Origin: Clostridiales bacterium GWB2_37_7
GTDB lineage: Bacteria > Bacillota > Clostridia > Lutisporales > Lutisporaceae
Direction: 5' to 3'
Length of the DNA: 34,827 nt
Assembly (NCBI GenBank): GCA_001797185.1
Contig: MGOS01000083.1
Coordinates: forward strand, 339-35,165
Of this stretch, positions 1-9,025 are shown piece after piece; positions within the stretch are counted from its first letter, which is position 1, and each line of letters opens with the position of its first letter. Below the pieces are notes generated by a model that was not told the origin of the DNA, did not search any database, and was given only the letters and a program-made list of their open reading frames with translations. The position numbers were made by a program, and so were the translations under genes.

Positions 1-227
1 TTGCAGAAATACTCAATAATTCTCATAACCACCATGATGACAGCTATCTTGATAATCAAATCAAAAGCAAGACCTTGCAGATTGTTTATTCCTTTATCCA
101 GTAGAGTTCTAACCAATATAGGAAATAATAAGTCCACTCCTGATACTACTAAGGCACATAGCATATCCGCAAAAAACAAAAGCTTATATGGCTTGTAATA
201 TGCTATAAATCTACGTATTTTACCCAA
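1..227 (-). CDS. ABC exporter (transmembrane/ATP-binding type), N-terminal part, truncated by window edge
   Basis: Minus-strand frame opens at TTG 227 after a GGGGG RBS and reads LGKIRRFIAYYKPYKLLFFADMLCALVVSGVDLLFPILVRTLLDKGINN..., typical of the first TM helices of an ABC exporter. The 1..198 plus-strand ORF in the track is antisense to it. Confidence 0.75.
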   Translation of the reverse strand, partial: MGKIRRFIAYYKPYKLLFFADMLCALVVSGVDLLFPILVRTLLDKGINNLQGLAFDLIIKIAVIMVVMRIIEYFC

Positions 228-387
228 ATCAAAAGCCCCCAATCAAAAATAAATCACCTATTAATTATATCATTTGATTTGGTTTCACTACATAGCTTTA
301 CGCAAAAATATGCGCCTCACGTCGCACTATTTTTCGCTAGGGAACCCTATGGTTCCCTTCGACGGATGCAAGGGAGAGAATCCCCCA

Positions 388-417
388 TTGTATAGGAAAT
401 TATACTTTCCTATACAA
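388..417. repeat. 12-bp perfect inverted repeat (TTGTATAGGAAA / TTTCCTATACAA)
   Basis: Direct reading; 6-nt loop. Confidence 0.8.
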
Positions 418-423
418 TAAAAA

Positions 424-447
424 AATGGTGAAACAAACTTCACCATT
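424..447 (-). terminator. Rho-independent terminator of the DUF5668-like gene
   Basis: TGGTGAA/TTCACCA stem followed on the minus strand by TTTTTTT, just downstream of the stop at 462. Confidence 0.75.
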
Positions 448-461
448 TCTTGAATTCTATA

Positions 462-950
462 TTATCCTTGCTTACGTTCACGTTTAGATATCAATACTAC
501 TCCCAGAAGCACTAAAATTGCTGGTATTACAACCTTCTTGAGATCAAAGAAAAAGAATGACTTGCTCAAGAACATAAGTCCTAATCCACCTAGTATTGCT
601 ACAGGTATCAGCAAACCTTTGTCATGGGTGCCAAATAAGTAAAGCTCCAGCAATCCCACCGCAATACCTATAAGTATGAAAGGCCACATTGTAGTCATTG
701 TACCCCAGCCAAAGAAGACAACGGCATATGCCATTAGACCATAGGTGGTCAAAATCCCAGCAGGTACTAAATTTCCGGGATTCTTATCCATCTTTGTAAA
801 AAATGCAAAGTGTAAGTAAATCCCGGGTAATAATAATGCCAATGGCCAAATATAATCCCAAGAAAAATTAATATATCCTAAGTTGGACAGCAGCAAAATG
901 CAACCTAGGGCAACCAGTACCGCTCCCATCACCATATTTGAATTTCTCAT
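462..950 (-). CDS. DUF5668/LiaI-LiaF-like multi-pass membrane protein
   Basis: 162 aa with repeated short hydrophobic segments of the type GAVLVALGCILLLSNLGYI...WPLALLLPGIYL. Confidence 0.65.
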   Translation of the reverse strand: MRNSNMVMGAVLVALGCILLLSNLGYINFSWDYIWPLALLLPGIYLHFAFFTKMDKNPGNLVPAGILTTYGLMAYAVVFFGWGTMTTMWPFILIGIAVGLLELYLFGTHDKGLLIPVAILGGLGLMFLSKSFFFFDLKKVVIPAILVLLGVVLISKRERKQG

Positions 951-1117
951 TTAGATATCCTCCTAATTGTTAATTTCACTATATTATACGTATAACCGAT
1001 ATTTTTGTCTGATGAATATCGATTATTCATCAAGTTTTAGAAGAAGTATAACTGTGATATAATATTTATTGCTAGGTTTAGGAAAATGAGTATGAACCCA
1101 CTAAGGAGTTGAACGCT

Positions 1118-1699
1118 TTGAGCAAGGATCAAAAAAAACTTATCCGAACCTCCGTATTGAAAAAAAGAAATTCGCTTACCCCAGCAGAAATCAATAAAGC
1201 CGAAAGGCAAATTATGGTTAATTTAATGAAGCTCGATCAGTTTATTAATTCTCAAAATATATTCTGTTATTTAAGCTTTAGAAGTGAAGTTCCTACACAA
1301 AGTATTATTGAGCATTGCCAGCAGCAAGGAAAGAATGTTTACATACCTATATGCATTACCGAAACCAAAGAAATGGTCATCACTAAATATGATAGTGATG
1401 TAAAACTCGAAACTTCAAATTATGGCGTGCAAGAGCCCTCAAAAAGTACCATTAAGCTTGCTGATCGAAACATACTGGATACATCAATTATGCCGGGTGC
1501 TGTGTTTGATGCCAAGGGCTATAGAATAGGCTATGGCGCCGGCTACTATGATAAATTCTTTTCTCACATAGACAAGCAAATATATAAAATTGCCCTGGCA
1601 TTTTCCTTCCAAGTAATTGATGAAGTACCTAAGGATGAATACGATATACCCGTTGACTGTATTGTTACAGAGCAAGAAATAATCACGTGCAGCAGATAA
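1118..1699 (+). CDS. 5-formyltetrahydrofolate cyclo-ligase family
   Basis: Motifs FCYLSFRSEVPTQSII, MPGAVFDAKGYRIGYGAGYYDKFF. The TTG at 1118 has AAGGAG at good spacing (1103-1108); the track start at 1109 abuts that RBS. Confidence 0.9.
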   Translation: MSKDQKKLIRTSVLKKRNSLTPAEINKAERQIMVNLMKLDQFINSQNIFCYLSFRSEVPTQSIIEHCQQQGKNVYIPICITETKEMVITKYDSDVKLETSNYGVQEPSKSTIKLADRNILDTSIMPGAVFDAKGYRIGYGAGYYDKFFSHIDKQIYKIALAFSFQVIDEVPKDEYDIPVDCIVTEQEIITCSR

Positions 1700-1720
1700 T
1701 AAGTTTTAGGTGGTGAAGCA

Positions 1721-2782
1721 ATGTTATTTGACATATTTAAAACCTTCTTCAAAATAGGAGCCTTTACGATAGGTGGAGGCTACGCTATGATACCTATCAT
1801 ACAAAAGGAAGTCGTAGATAATAAGAGTTGGATGGAAAACGAGGAATTTCTCGATTCCATAGCAGTTACCAACAGCCTGCCGGGACCCTTAGCAATCAAT
1901 ACTGCCACCTTTGTCGGCTATAAAACAGCTGGGATCAAAGGTGCCATTGCCGCAGCCTTAGGAGCTGTAATGCCCTCATTTATAATCATACTGATTATTT
2001 CAGCCTTCTTTAGCAGCTTTGGCAACAGTGCTATTTTGGAGCAAATTTTTGCCGGCATACGACCTGCCGTTGTTGCTCTCATTGCATATGCCCTGGTTAA
2101 GCTTGCAAAATCAGCCGGTATTACAAAAATAAACATTGCAATCGGCTTAACAGCACTTACTGCAATATTATTTATTAACCTTCATCCAATTGTAGTTATT
2201 ATACTGGCAGGTATAGCAGGGGTGTTCATTTTCAAAGGAAAGGAGGAATCGACTATGTTGATAAAGCTTTTTATTGCCTTTATAAAAATTGGTGCCTTCA
2301 GCTTTGGTGGCGGCTATGGTGTTTTAGCTTTTATGCAAAAAGAGATTATTGAGAGCAATAATTGGATTAATATGCAGGACTTCACCAACATTGTAGCAAT
2401 AGCAGAGATGACTCCCGGACCTATAGCAGTAAACGCATCAACCTTTGTAGGCTACAAGTTGAGCGGCTTTGTGGGCTCCTCCCTGGCTACCTTTGGTGTT
2501 ATTCTGGTGCCCTTTGCACTAAGCCTGCTTGTATCAATTTATTTCAATAAATTTAAGCATCTAATGCAGATAAATTGGATACTCAAGGGTATAAGACCTG
2601 CTGTATTGGGCTTAATTGCCGCAGCTAGTATCAATATCGGCAAGATCTCCTTTGTTGATTTTAATAGTGTTGTAATAGGCGTATTGGTCTTTATAGGGGT
2701 ATACAGGTATAAGATAAATCCTATACTAGCCCTAGTGCTTTCCGGTGTTATGGGGGTCCTTGTGTACGGTGTAATGGCATAA
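1721..2782 (+). CDS. chrA: Chromate transporter (CHR family), two homologous halves fused
   Basis: Two CHR-type halves: FFKIGAFTIGGGYAMIPIIQKEV and FIKIGAFSFGGGYGVLAFMQKEI, each followed by a TPGP/LPGP-AIN/AVN-(A/S)TFVGYK motif. Confidence 0.9.
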   Translation: MLFDIFKTFFKIGAFTIGGGYAMIPIIQKEVVDNKSWMENEEFLDSIAVTNSLPGPLAINTATFVGYKTAGIKGAIAAALGAVMPSFIIILIISAFFSSFGNSAILEQIFAGIRPAVVALIAYALVKLAKSAGITKINIAIGLTALTAILFINLHPIVVIILAGIAGVFIFKGKEESTMLIKLFIAFIKIGAFSFGGGYGVLAFMQKEIIESNNWINMQDFTNIVAIAEMTPGPIAVNASTFVGYKLSGFVGSSLATFGVILVPFALSLLVSIYFNKFKHLMQINWILKGIRPAVLGLIAAASINIGKISFVDFNSVVIGVLVFIGVYRYKINPILALVLSGVMGVLVYGVMA

Positions 2783-2786
2783 AATA

Positions 2787-2819
2787 AGTGAATTTGCAAT
2801 CTGCGAATTCACTTTTTTT
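2787..2819. terminator. Terminator between convergent chrA and prsW-like genes
   Basis: AGTGAATT...AATTCACT stem followed by T-run on the plus strand. Confidence 0.75.
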
Positions 2820-3507
2820 CTTCTTTGTCCCTAAAAGCAAAGGGAGAGCGTTCTGATAGTTCATCCACATTCCCCAAGCCTCTTTTCCATAGGTATAGCA
2901 TATAGGGTATAAACAGAAGCATAAGCTTAACACTTTGTGCAAAAAGAATAAAGTCATACACACCATGCAGCACAATGGGTATAAAAAATGCAAGCGTCAA
3001 ATAACGAATACTCTTCGATTGATTTGTAAATTTAGCCTTACCAAAGTAATAGCCCATAGCAACCCCAAACAAGGCATGAGCCGGCACTGCTGTAATCGAC
3101 CGTACAAAGGCTGTATGAAAGCCGCTTAGCAGCACATAGCCAATGTTCTCTGTAGTTGCGAAGCCCAGTGATATAAAAACACTATACACGATTCCGTCAT
3201 ACATCTCATTGAAATTCTTGTTTTTCCAAACAAAAATCCAAAATATGAAAAACTTAAAACCTTCCTCTACCAGACCTGCTACAATAAAAGCCGTATAACC
3301 GGCACCCAGCAAATCCTTCTCTGCCAAATCAAAAATATTCAACCTTAGCTCAAAAAATACCACCGGAGCAACTGCAAAGCTTCCCAACGCAAAAGCCTTA
3401 AAAAGCATTTGCCGTGGTTCTTTCTCATATTTATCTCGCAGATAAAAGTAGTATAACAAAGCTATAGATGGTGCAACGGCAGATATTAAAAGCAGCAATT
3501 CAATCAC
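2809..3507 (-). CDS. prsW: PrsW family intramembrane metalloprotease
   Basis: Multi-pass protein with GLVEEGFKFFIFW and later conserved H-containing helices (PAHALFGVAMGYYFG, VLHGVYDF). GTG start overlaps upstream stop (GTGA). Confidence 0.85.
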   Translation of the reverse strand: MIELLLLISAVAPSIALLYYFYLRDKYEKEPRQMLFKAFALGSFAVAPVVFFELRLNIFDLAEKDLLGAGYTAFIVAGLVEEGFKFFIFWIFVWKNKNFNEMYDGIVYSVFISLGFATTENIGYVLLSGFHTAFVRSITAVPAHALFGVAMGYYFGKAKFTNQSKSIRYLTLAFFIPIVLHGVYDFILFAQSVKLMLLFIPYMLYLWKRGLGNVDELSERSPFAFRDKEEKK

Positions 3508-5243
3508 TCCCCTGCCGAGTTCTCAATAATTTTTATTTGATTTTCAGTTAGATTATATATTTTATATATTTCCCTATCTATTGTTTGCAAAATACATTTT
3601 CGCTCTGTTGATTTTTGGGTCTTATATAGCAATTTTACCAACTCTTCAATTGCCTTGCTGCTTCCATTTAATTTTAGCTTTATTGTCAGTACTTTGTTGG
3701 GATAATAATCATAAAATTCAGGACTGATTTTTTTTGCAATGCACTTAAAATAAAATTCAATTACCTTTGAATTCAGCAATGCAGCTATATATTCTAAGGA
3801 ATAAATGCTTTTAAACTCATCCTTCAATACTAGACTATATACATCTGCACTGCAATACATGCCTTGCTTATCCACTGCAAATCTATTTGTGGCAGCTTTA
3901 TAAGGGTATACAAGCTTATCAGCCTCAAAGCATTGGGTATTTCTTCCCCACTGCAGCTGATACCATTGCCTTACCCCCCTTTGACATTCACGTCTCTGCA
4001 GCAGCTTTGTCTTATGGTTCTCAGCGAAAGCAATTGCTTTTGGGTAGTGTTCCGGCTCTTTTATCAGATTACTATAAATAAGAAATTTGTCTGAGGGCTT
4101 TATGAAAAACTTCTCTACATGACTATTCTTTATCCAAGGCTTTAAAAGCTCTTGCTCAATACCTAGCTGCATTGCTTGTTGTTCTGTCAAAACAAAAGCC
4201 TTATCGCAGCCTGTGATGATGCCTTGATAGCTGTCAAATACTTCTCTCACCTCATGAGTGGCATTTCTGTCTATGGTATCAAAGAGTTCTAAAGCTTCGG
4301 GCTTAAGCAATAACCAACCCTCTTTTCTTAGAACCCTTTTTTCAATATAAAAGGGCTCTGTCTTTTCTATTTGTAGATTTCCTGGGGCTTTGCCCCAGCT
4401 TTCTATTTTTCTTACCTTTACCATTTTATCGTCTTGCTGCTTTTTGATTGATATGATGCACACTGACACTCCCGCATCAGCAAAAACCTTGCAGTCGCCA
4501 AAATCCACAACTTCTTCCACATCAAACTCTGTGATGTAACTGCGAAGCTGCTCTGCAGAGGGACCTTCCATAAAGTATCTGGAGGTAATAAAGCTCAGTA
4601 TCCCCCCCGGTTTGAGCAGCTCCAAGCCTCTTTGAAAAAAGCAGTAGGATATGTCAGATTTATCTCTATAAACCTCCCTGTAATGTTGATAAAGCAGGGT
4701 TTTGTACTCATTCGGTACTGCTTTGTGCCCTATATAGGGTGGATTCCCTACAATAAAATCGAATTCATTATTCCAGAATTCATCAGCACCATTGCGATCT
4801 GCAAGTAAGCTGTCTGCGCAAATGATGTTGCTCTTGCAGCAGCAGCCTGCCGCTTTATCTAAGGAGTCCTTCACTAGTTTGACCGCTTCCGGATCAATAT
4901 CTGCACCCCAAATATTATTCTCCACTATAAACTTGCCTATTTCCTCATAACTAAGCTTGCCCTTCAATTGAGGATGCGCATAAATAACATCCTCCAGCTG
5001 CTTCTCATAGGCTTTCTTCAATACTTCAAAGGCTTTCAATAAAAAATATCCCGCACCACAGGATATGTCAAATATCTTAACAAAAGGATTTTTTACAATA
5101 TCCACAGAAGCCAAAGTATTCAGAATCATATATTCTACAACCTCTATGGGTGTATAGAAGACCCCCTTGGCTTTTCTGTCATCTATGCTCTTATTCTTTT
5201 CAAACTTGCTGCCTTCCTGATACAGCTTTTCGATTTGCTTCAT
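3504..5243 (-). CDS. Orphan Type IIG-like N6-adenine DNA methyltransferase with C-terminal target recognition region; CamA-like
   Basis: 579 aa; FYTPIEVVEYM, DISCGAGYFLL (SAM binding), IVGNPPYIGHK (catalytic NPPY), C-terminal QGIITGCDKAF, RRECQRGVRQWYQLQWGR, CSADVYS, YIAALLNSKV, YDYYPNK. No nuclease domain or restriction gene nearby. Confidence 0.9.
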   Translation of the reverse strand: MKQIEKLYQEGSKFEKNKSIDDRKAKGVFYTPIEVVEYMILNTLASVDIVKNPFVKIFDISCGAGYFLLKAFEVLKKAYEKQLEDVIYAHPQLKGKLSYEEIGKFIVENNIWGADIDPEAVKLVKDSLDKAAGCCCKSNIICADSLLADRNGADEFWNNEFDFIVGNPPYIGHKAVPNEYKTLLYQHYREVYRDKSDISYCFFQRGLELLKPGGILSFITSRYFMEGPSAEQLRSYITEFDVEEVVDFGDCKVFADAGVSVCIISIKKQQDDKMVKVRKIESWGKAPGNLQIEKTEPFYIEKRVLRKEGWLLLKPEALELFDTIDRNATHEVREVFDSYQGIITGCDKAFVLTEQQAMQLGIEQELLKPWIKNSHVEKFFIKPSDKFLIYSNLIKEPEHYPKAIAFAENHKTKLLQRRECQRGVRQWYQLQWGRNTQCFEADKLVYPYKAATNRFAVDKQGMYCSADVYSLVLKDEFKSIYSLEYIAALLNSKVIEFYFKCIAKKISPEFYDYYPNKVLTIKLKLNGSSKAIEELVKLLYKTQKSTERKCILQTIDREIYKIYNLTENQIKIIENSAGE

Positions 5244-5286
5244 AAAAATCCCCTTTACAGAAAAACTCGGCTATTGCCGAGTTTTA

Positions 5287-5556
5287 TTATTTATGTTTTC
5301 TTTTTTCTTCTAAGCTGATTACTTTACTGTCGATTATTTTACGCTTGCTTACATATTCGCCTATTTCAGTCTTCACCGCATTCCATATAAAAACGGCTAC
5401 AGCTGCATCATCCAACCAGCCCATAGCAAATATAAAATCAGGTACTATATCAATCGGCAATATGAAATATAAAAAGCTGCCTAAAATCAAACCTTTTTTA
5501 AGGAATGGAACCTCTTTGTCTTTTATGTATTCAAAAAAATATTTTATATCCTTCAA
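5287..5556 (-). CDS. YkvA/DUF1232 family small membrane protein
   Basis: YFILPIDIVPDFIFAMGWLDDAAVAVFIWN signature. Confidence 0.85.
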   Translation of the reverse strand: MKDIKYFFEYIKDKEVPFLKKGLILGSFLYFILPIDIVPDFIFAMGWLDDAAVAVFIWNAVKTEIGEYVSKRKIIDSKVISLEEKRKHK

Positions 5557-5806
5557 TTTCTCATCACCTTGTCTTTTTAATATATATTATACAACAATTG
5601 TGCTTATTTACACCACTATAAAAAAAATGGGGTCAGTCTACACCTCAAAAGAACAAATAAGGATGAAGTCGTTGTGAAATCGAGAAAATTCACAACAATT
5701 AACATTCTTCATAAGGCTGATTGAAAAGTAATCATTCACTCCCTTGTCGAGGTCAATTTTCTTTCAAAAGCAGAATTAAGCTGCAGTATAATGGCTGAGC
5801 ATAAAG

Positions 5807-5854
5807 CAAACCCGCTCCAGCACTTTTAGTAAGAATCCTTTCGGAGCGGGTTTG
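5807..5854. terminator. Hairpin downstream of ABC-2 operon (12-bp perfect stem)
   Basis: CAAACCCGCTCC / GGAGCGGGTTTG; only weak T-tract. Confidence 0.6.
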
Positions 5855-5890
5855 TTAAAAACTGCGTAAGAGATTCTATAGTAGAGGGTA

Positions 5891-6688
5891 TTAACTACTT
5901 GCACTCTTATAACACTTAAGCCCTAATTTCCAGAAAGCAAAAGTAAAAGCGGTAAAAGCAATGGCAATTAGAATTGAATATACGAATCCTACGAGAGTAA
6001 GAGTACCCGCAAAAAACTGTGTTGGAACTGTTGCCATGATTCCATATGGCAATACCAAATAGAATAGGAATTTGAAAGCGCCTTTAAACAAGGTGCCTGG
6101 TATTTTCATACATAATGTTATTACCTCCCCTTCAAGCCGTTCTATAGAAGATGCCTGAATTACGAAAAAAGGAATAGTACGAAGGATTACTTCCATATCG
6201 TAATATAATACGAGCATCATGAAAACTAGAAAGGCATATCCTATAATTGTTAATATTGTTATTTGTTTATGCATTCCTGAAGCAGCATAGACAAGTATAC
6301 CGATACTCGCAAATACAAGCGGAAGTGAGCCTATATCCATACTTTCAAACGAAAGATGAAACAATGAATTTACTGGTTTTGTTATATACAGATCAAGCTC
6401 TCCTGATTTGATTTTACCAGGTATTGATATGACCCCAAAAAAGTACAAAAACATATTAAGTGCATTTATGAGTGAAAATGTTCCAATAAAAAATAGCATC
6501 TGGGATCTATCCCATCCACCAATACTTCCAACCTGTGAATAAATCGTCGAGAACATTAAAAGCTGTATTAAAAACAACGAGCCATCCACAAAAAATACAC
6601 CGAAAAAGGAAAATCTGAAGGCCATATTTCTTGAAAGCTTCATTTTAAGCAGCATGTATATAATCTTTAATTGTCTTGTTATCCTCAT
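5891..6688 (-). CDS. ABC-2 type permease (DUF990-like)
   Basis: Multi-pass protein; overlaps next permease start; IPGKIKSGELDLYITKPVNSLFHLSFES motif typical of this family. Confidence 0.85.
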   Translation of the reverse strand: MRITRQLKIIYMLLKMKLSRNMAFRFSFFGVFFVDGSLFLIQLLMFSTIYSQVGSIGGWDRSQMLFFIGTFSLINALNMFLYFFGVISIPGKIKSGELDLYITKPVNSLFHLSFESMDIGSLPLVFASIGILVYAASGMHKQITILTIIGYAFLVFMMLVLYYDMEVILRTIPFFVIQASSIERLEGEVITLCMKIPGTLFKGAFKFLFYLVLPYGIMATVPTQFFAGTLTLVGFVYSILIAIAFTAFTFAFWKLGLKCYKSASS

Positions 6689-7479
6689 ATTCCCACCCCA
6701 TCATATCTAGATTTTAGTCTTTTATATGTGATTGAAATTAACAACCCAAAAGCAGCATTCCAGAATAAAAGGATTACGATACCTGAGAAAATTTCATTTC
6801 CGTTTCTACCCAATAGAAGCATGGTGGGCAGGTATGAAACATAATAAAAGGGAAAAAACGTCATAGTCTTAATAATTCCAGAAGGTAGAAGTGCCAAAGG
6901 AATAAGTGAGCCAATTATAAATTGGACGATGTTGTCCTTTATCATCATGAAGATGCCTGTATCAAGGAATTTGAAGGCAAGTATCCCGATAAAATAATTC
7001 AGCTGCATCATAAACAATAGCCCAAGCAAAATCAATACTGAAGCAGACTGGATATACCAGCCATTACTGGTGATTGCAAAATCCACTCGGAAGATAAAAA
7101 TCCATATCACTGCAGCAGTAAGATTAAAAAACAGGAGAAAAGCTGAGACGCCAGCTGTCTGGGCAGTAAAGTAGCCAAAAATGTTCATAGGCTTTATTAT
7201 ATATTTTGAAAACCCTCCGTTTCTAATTTCGTTTGAGATTTGCCATCCTGTGCTAGAGGACTGGTCAAGCTGGTTTATAAAAGAACTGATGATATAATAG
7301 GAAAGCATGGAGTTGAAGGTAAAACCAGAAACAACACTTTGCTTTCCAAATATAGCCCCCCATAGTACATATGCAAGAAATACTTTTGAAATAGTGAAAA
7401 TGATACTGGTTATAGTGTCAAATCTATATACAAGTTGAGCTTTGAACAGAACTTTTGCCGTTTCAAAATATTTCTTCAA
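6685..7479 (-). CDS. ABC-2 type permease (DUF990-like)
   Basis: Multi-pass; EIRNGGFSKYIIKPMN motif; operonic with the ATPase and the second permease. Confidence 0.85.
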   Translation of the reverse strand: MKKYFETAKVLFKAQLVYRFDTITSIIFTISKVFLAYVLWGAIFGKQSVVSGFTFNSMLSYYIISSFINQLDQSSSTGWQISNEIRNGGFSKYIIKPMNIFGYFTAQTAGVSAFLLFFNLTAAVIWIFIFRVDFAITSNGWYIQSASVLILLGLLFMMQLNYFIGILAFKFLDTGIFMMIKDNIVQFIIGSLIPLALLPSGIIKTMTFFPFYYVSYLPTMLLLGRNGNEIFSGIVILLFWNAAFGLLISITYKRLKSRYDGVGI

Positions 7480-8461
7480 TTAAAGCACCTCCTTTATCTG
7501 AATAAATGCGTTCAACAACATTACCAATATCTTCTTCTTCGATAGATATATCCTTTATTTCGCATTCAGTCATAATGCAGTTTATAATATGTCGGACATC
7601 TTTACGGTAAGCCATAAAAGAAAGCTTAAAGGGATTTCTCTCAATTATTTGAACATTAAAATCATGAATATATGATGTTGCTTCATCAAATGTCACCGTT
7701 ATCATTTTATGTGTCTGGTAACGGTCAAAAAGCATTTCTAAATTTCCATCATAGATTTTACAGCCATTGTTTACAACGATACATCGTTTGCAAAGACTTT
7801 TAATATCATCCATATAGTGGCTGGTTAAAAGGATTGTGGTTCCTTTTTCGCGGTTGACCTCTTTTAAAAAGCCCCGTATCTGCTTCTGTGCTACTGCATC
7901 AAGTCCTATTGTAGGCTCATCTAGAAAAAGTATTCTTGGGTTGTGCAGAAGTGCTGCTACCAGCTCCATTTTCATCCTTTCGCCAAGGGATAACGTCCGA
8001 ACCTGGACGTTAAGATAGTCTGCAATAGAAAAAAGGTCAATAAAATACTTGAGGTTTTTACGGTATTCATCCTCCGGAATATCATAAATTTCTTTGAGAA
8101 GCAAGAATGTGTCTGCAGCGGACAGATCTTGAAAAAGCTGGCTTTTTTGCCCCATAACGATTGAAAACTGCTTCTTATAGGCATTTTTCAGCTCATTTGG
8201 CACATATCCCAGTACTGAAATGGTGCCGGAAGAGGGAGAAATTATACCTGTCAGCATTTTCATCAGAGTAGTTTTTCCAGCTCCATTGGGGCCAATCAAA
8301 CCAACAAATTCACCTTCATTTATCTCAAGATTAAAATTATTAACAGCAGTTTTTACGATTTTTTCACGCTTGAACAAGCTTTTAATACTACCTCTCAAGC
8401 CTTCCTCTTTTTCAAAACGTATATAAGTTTTAGTAAGATTTTTTGTATGTATAATATTCAT
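7463..8461 (-). CDS. ABC transporter ATP-binding protein
   Basis: Walker A GPNGAGKTT, signature LSLGERMKMEL, Walker B ILFLDEPTIGLD. ATG at 8461 with GAGG RBS preferred over the TTG at 8470. Confidence 0.95.
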   Translation of the reverse strand: MNIIHTKNLTKTYIRFEKEEGLRGSIKSLFKREKIVKTAVNNFNLEINEGEFVGLIGPNGAGKTTLMKMLTGIISPSSGTISVLGYVPNELKNAYKKQFSIVMGQKSQLFQDLSAADTFLLLKEIYDIPEDEYRKNLKYFIDLFSIADYLNVQVRTLSLGERMKMELVAALLHNPRILFLDEPTIGLDAVAQKQIRGFLKEVNREKGTTILLTSHYMDDIKSLCKRCIVVNNGCKIYDGNLEMLFDRYQTHKMITVTFDEATSYIHDFNVQIIERNPFKLSFMAYRKDVRHIINCIMTECEIKDISIEEEDIGNVVERIYSDKGGALIEEIF

Positions 8462-8569
8462 TATAGTCAACCTCTTTCTTCGTTATTAGTTTTAATCACT
8501 AACTGGGGATCATGTTTACGTGCAATATCATGCCTTTTTTATCATTGTTTATTTTCTTTTCGAATAAAA

Positions 8570-8700
8570 TAAATGCCCGCAAAAGACATACTTTGCCTGT
8601 GAAAAGGCAAAGTACTCCTGCGGACATAACGAAAACTAAGCAATCGTTTCTATAAAGAAAAACAAAAATAGCCCGACAAACACTCCTTGTCGCGCCATAC
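8570..8700 (-). promoter_or_regulatory. Structured leader upstream of the ABC operon (candidate attenuator)
   Basis: Minus strand: GCGCGACAA...TTTGTCGGGC hairpin, then TGTCCGCA..TACTTTGCC-TTTTCACA-GGCAAAGTA..TGCGGGCA long stem followed by ATTTATTTTATT. Confidence 0.5.
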
Positions 8701-9025
8701 ATTCATAATTCCGGTATTAAAACAAATGCAATCCGAAAATAGTTATTGAAGAAGTCTGTAAGGTAATGCCTTTTTTGAGCATAACTAATGTACAGGAAAA
8801 TCACCTGTTTTTTGTTAATGCCCTTCCACCTATATTTAGTTGGAAATCACCTTTACAGAGCTTACCGACATCAAAACCATCCTTTCATTCATTAAGATAT
8901 ATACATAATATCATACATAATTTGGAAAATCAATAATGAATTTCAATTAATTTAAAAATGCAACAGGAGGTCAAGTTTGAGTTATTAACTTATATAAAGT
9001 TTATTATTCAAGCCCCATACAGGAC

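Noticed and set aside
1-198. 65-aa plus-strand ORF at the window start
   Set aside because: Opposite strand encodes a convincing ABC exporter N-terminus.
3504-5243. Complete restriction-modification system
   Set aside because: No nuclease motif in the MTase and no restriction endonuclease or specificity gene in neighbouring ORFs.
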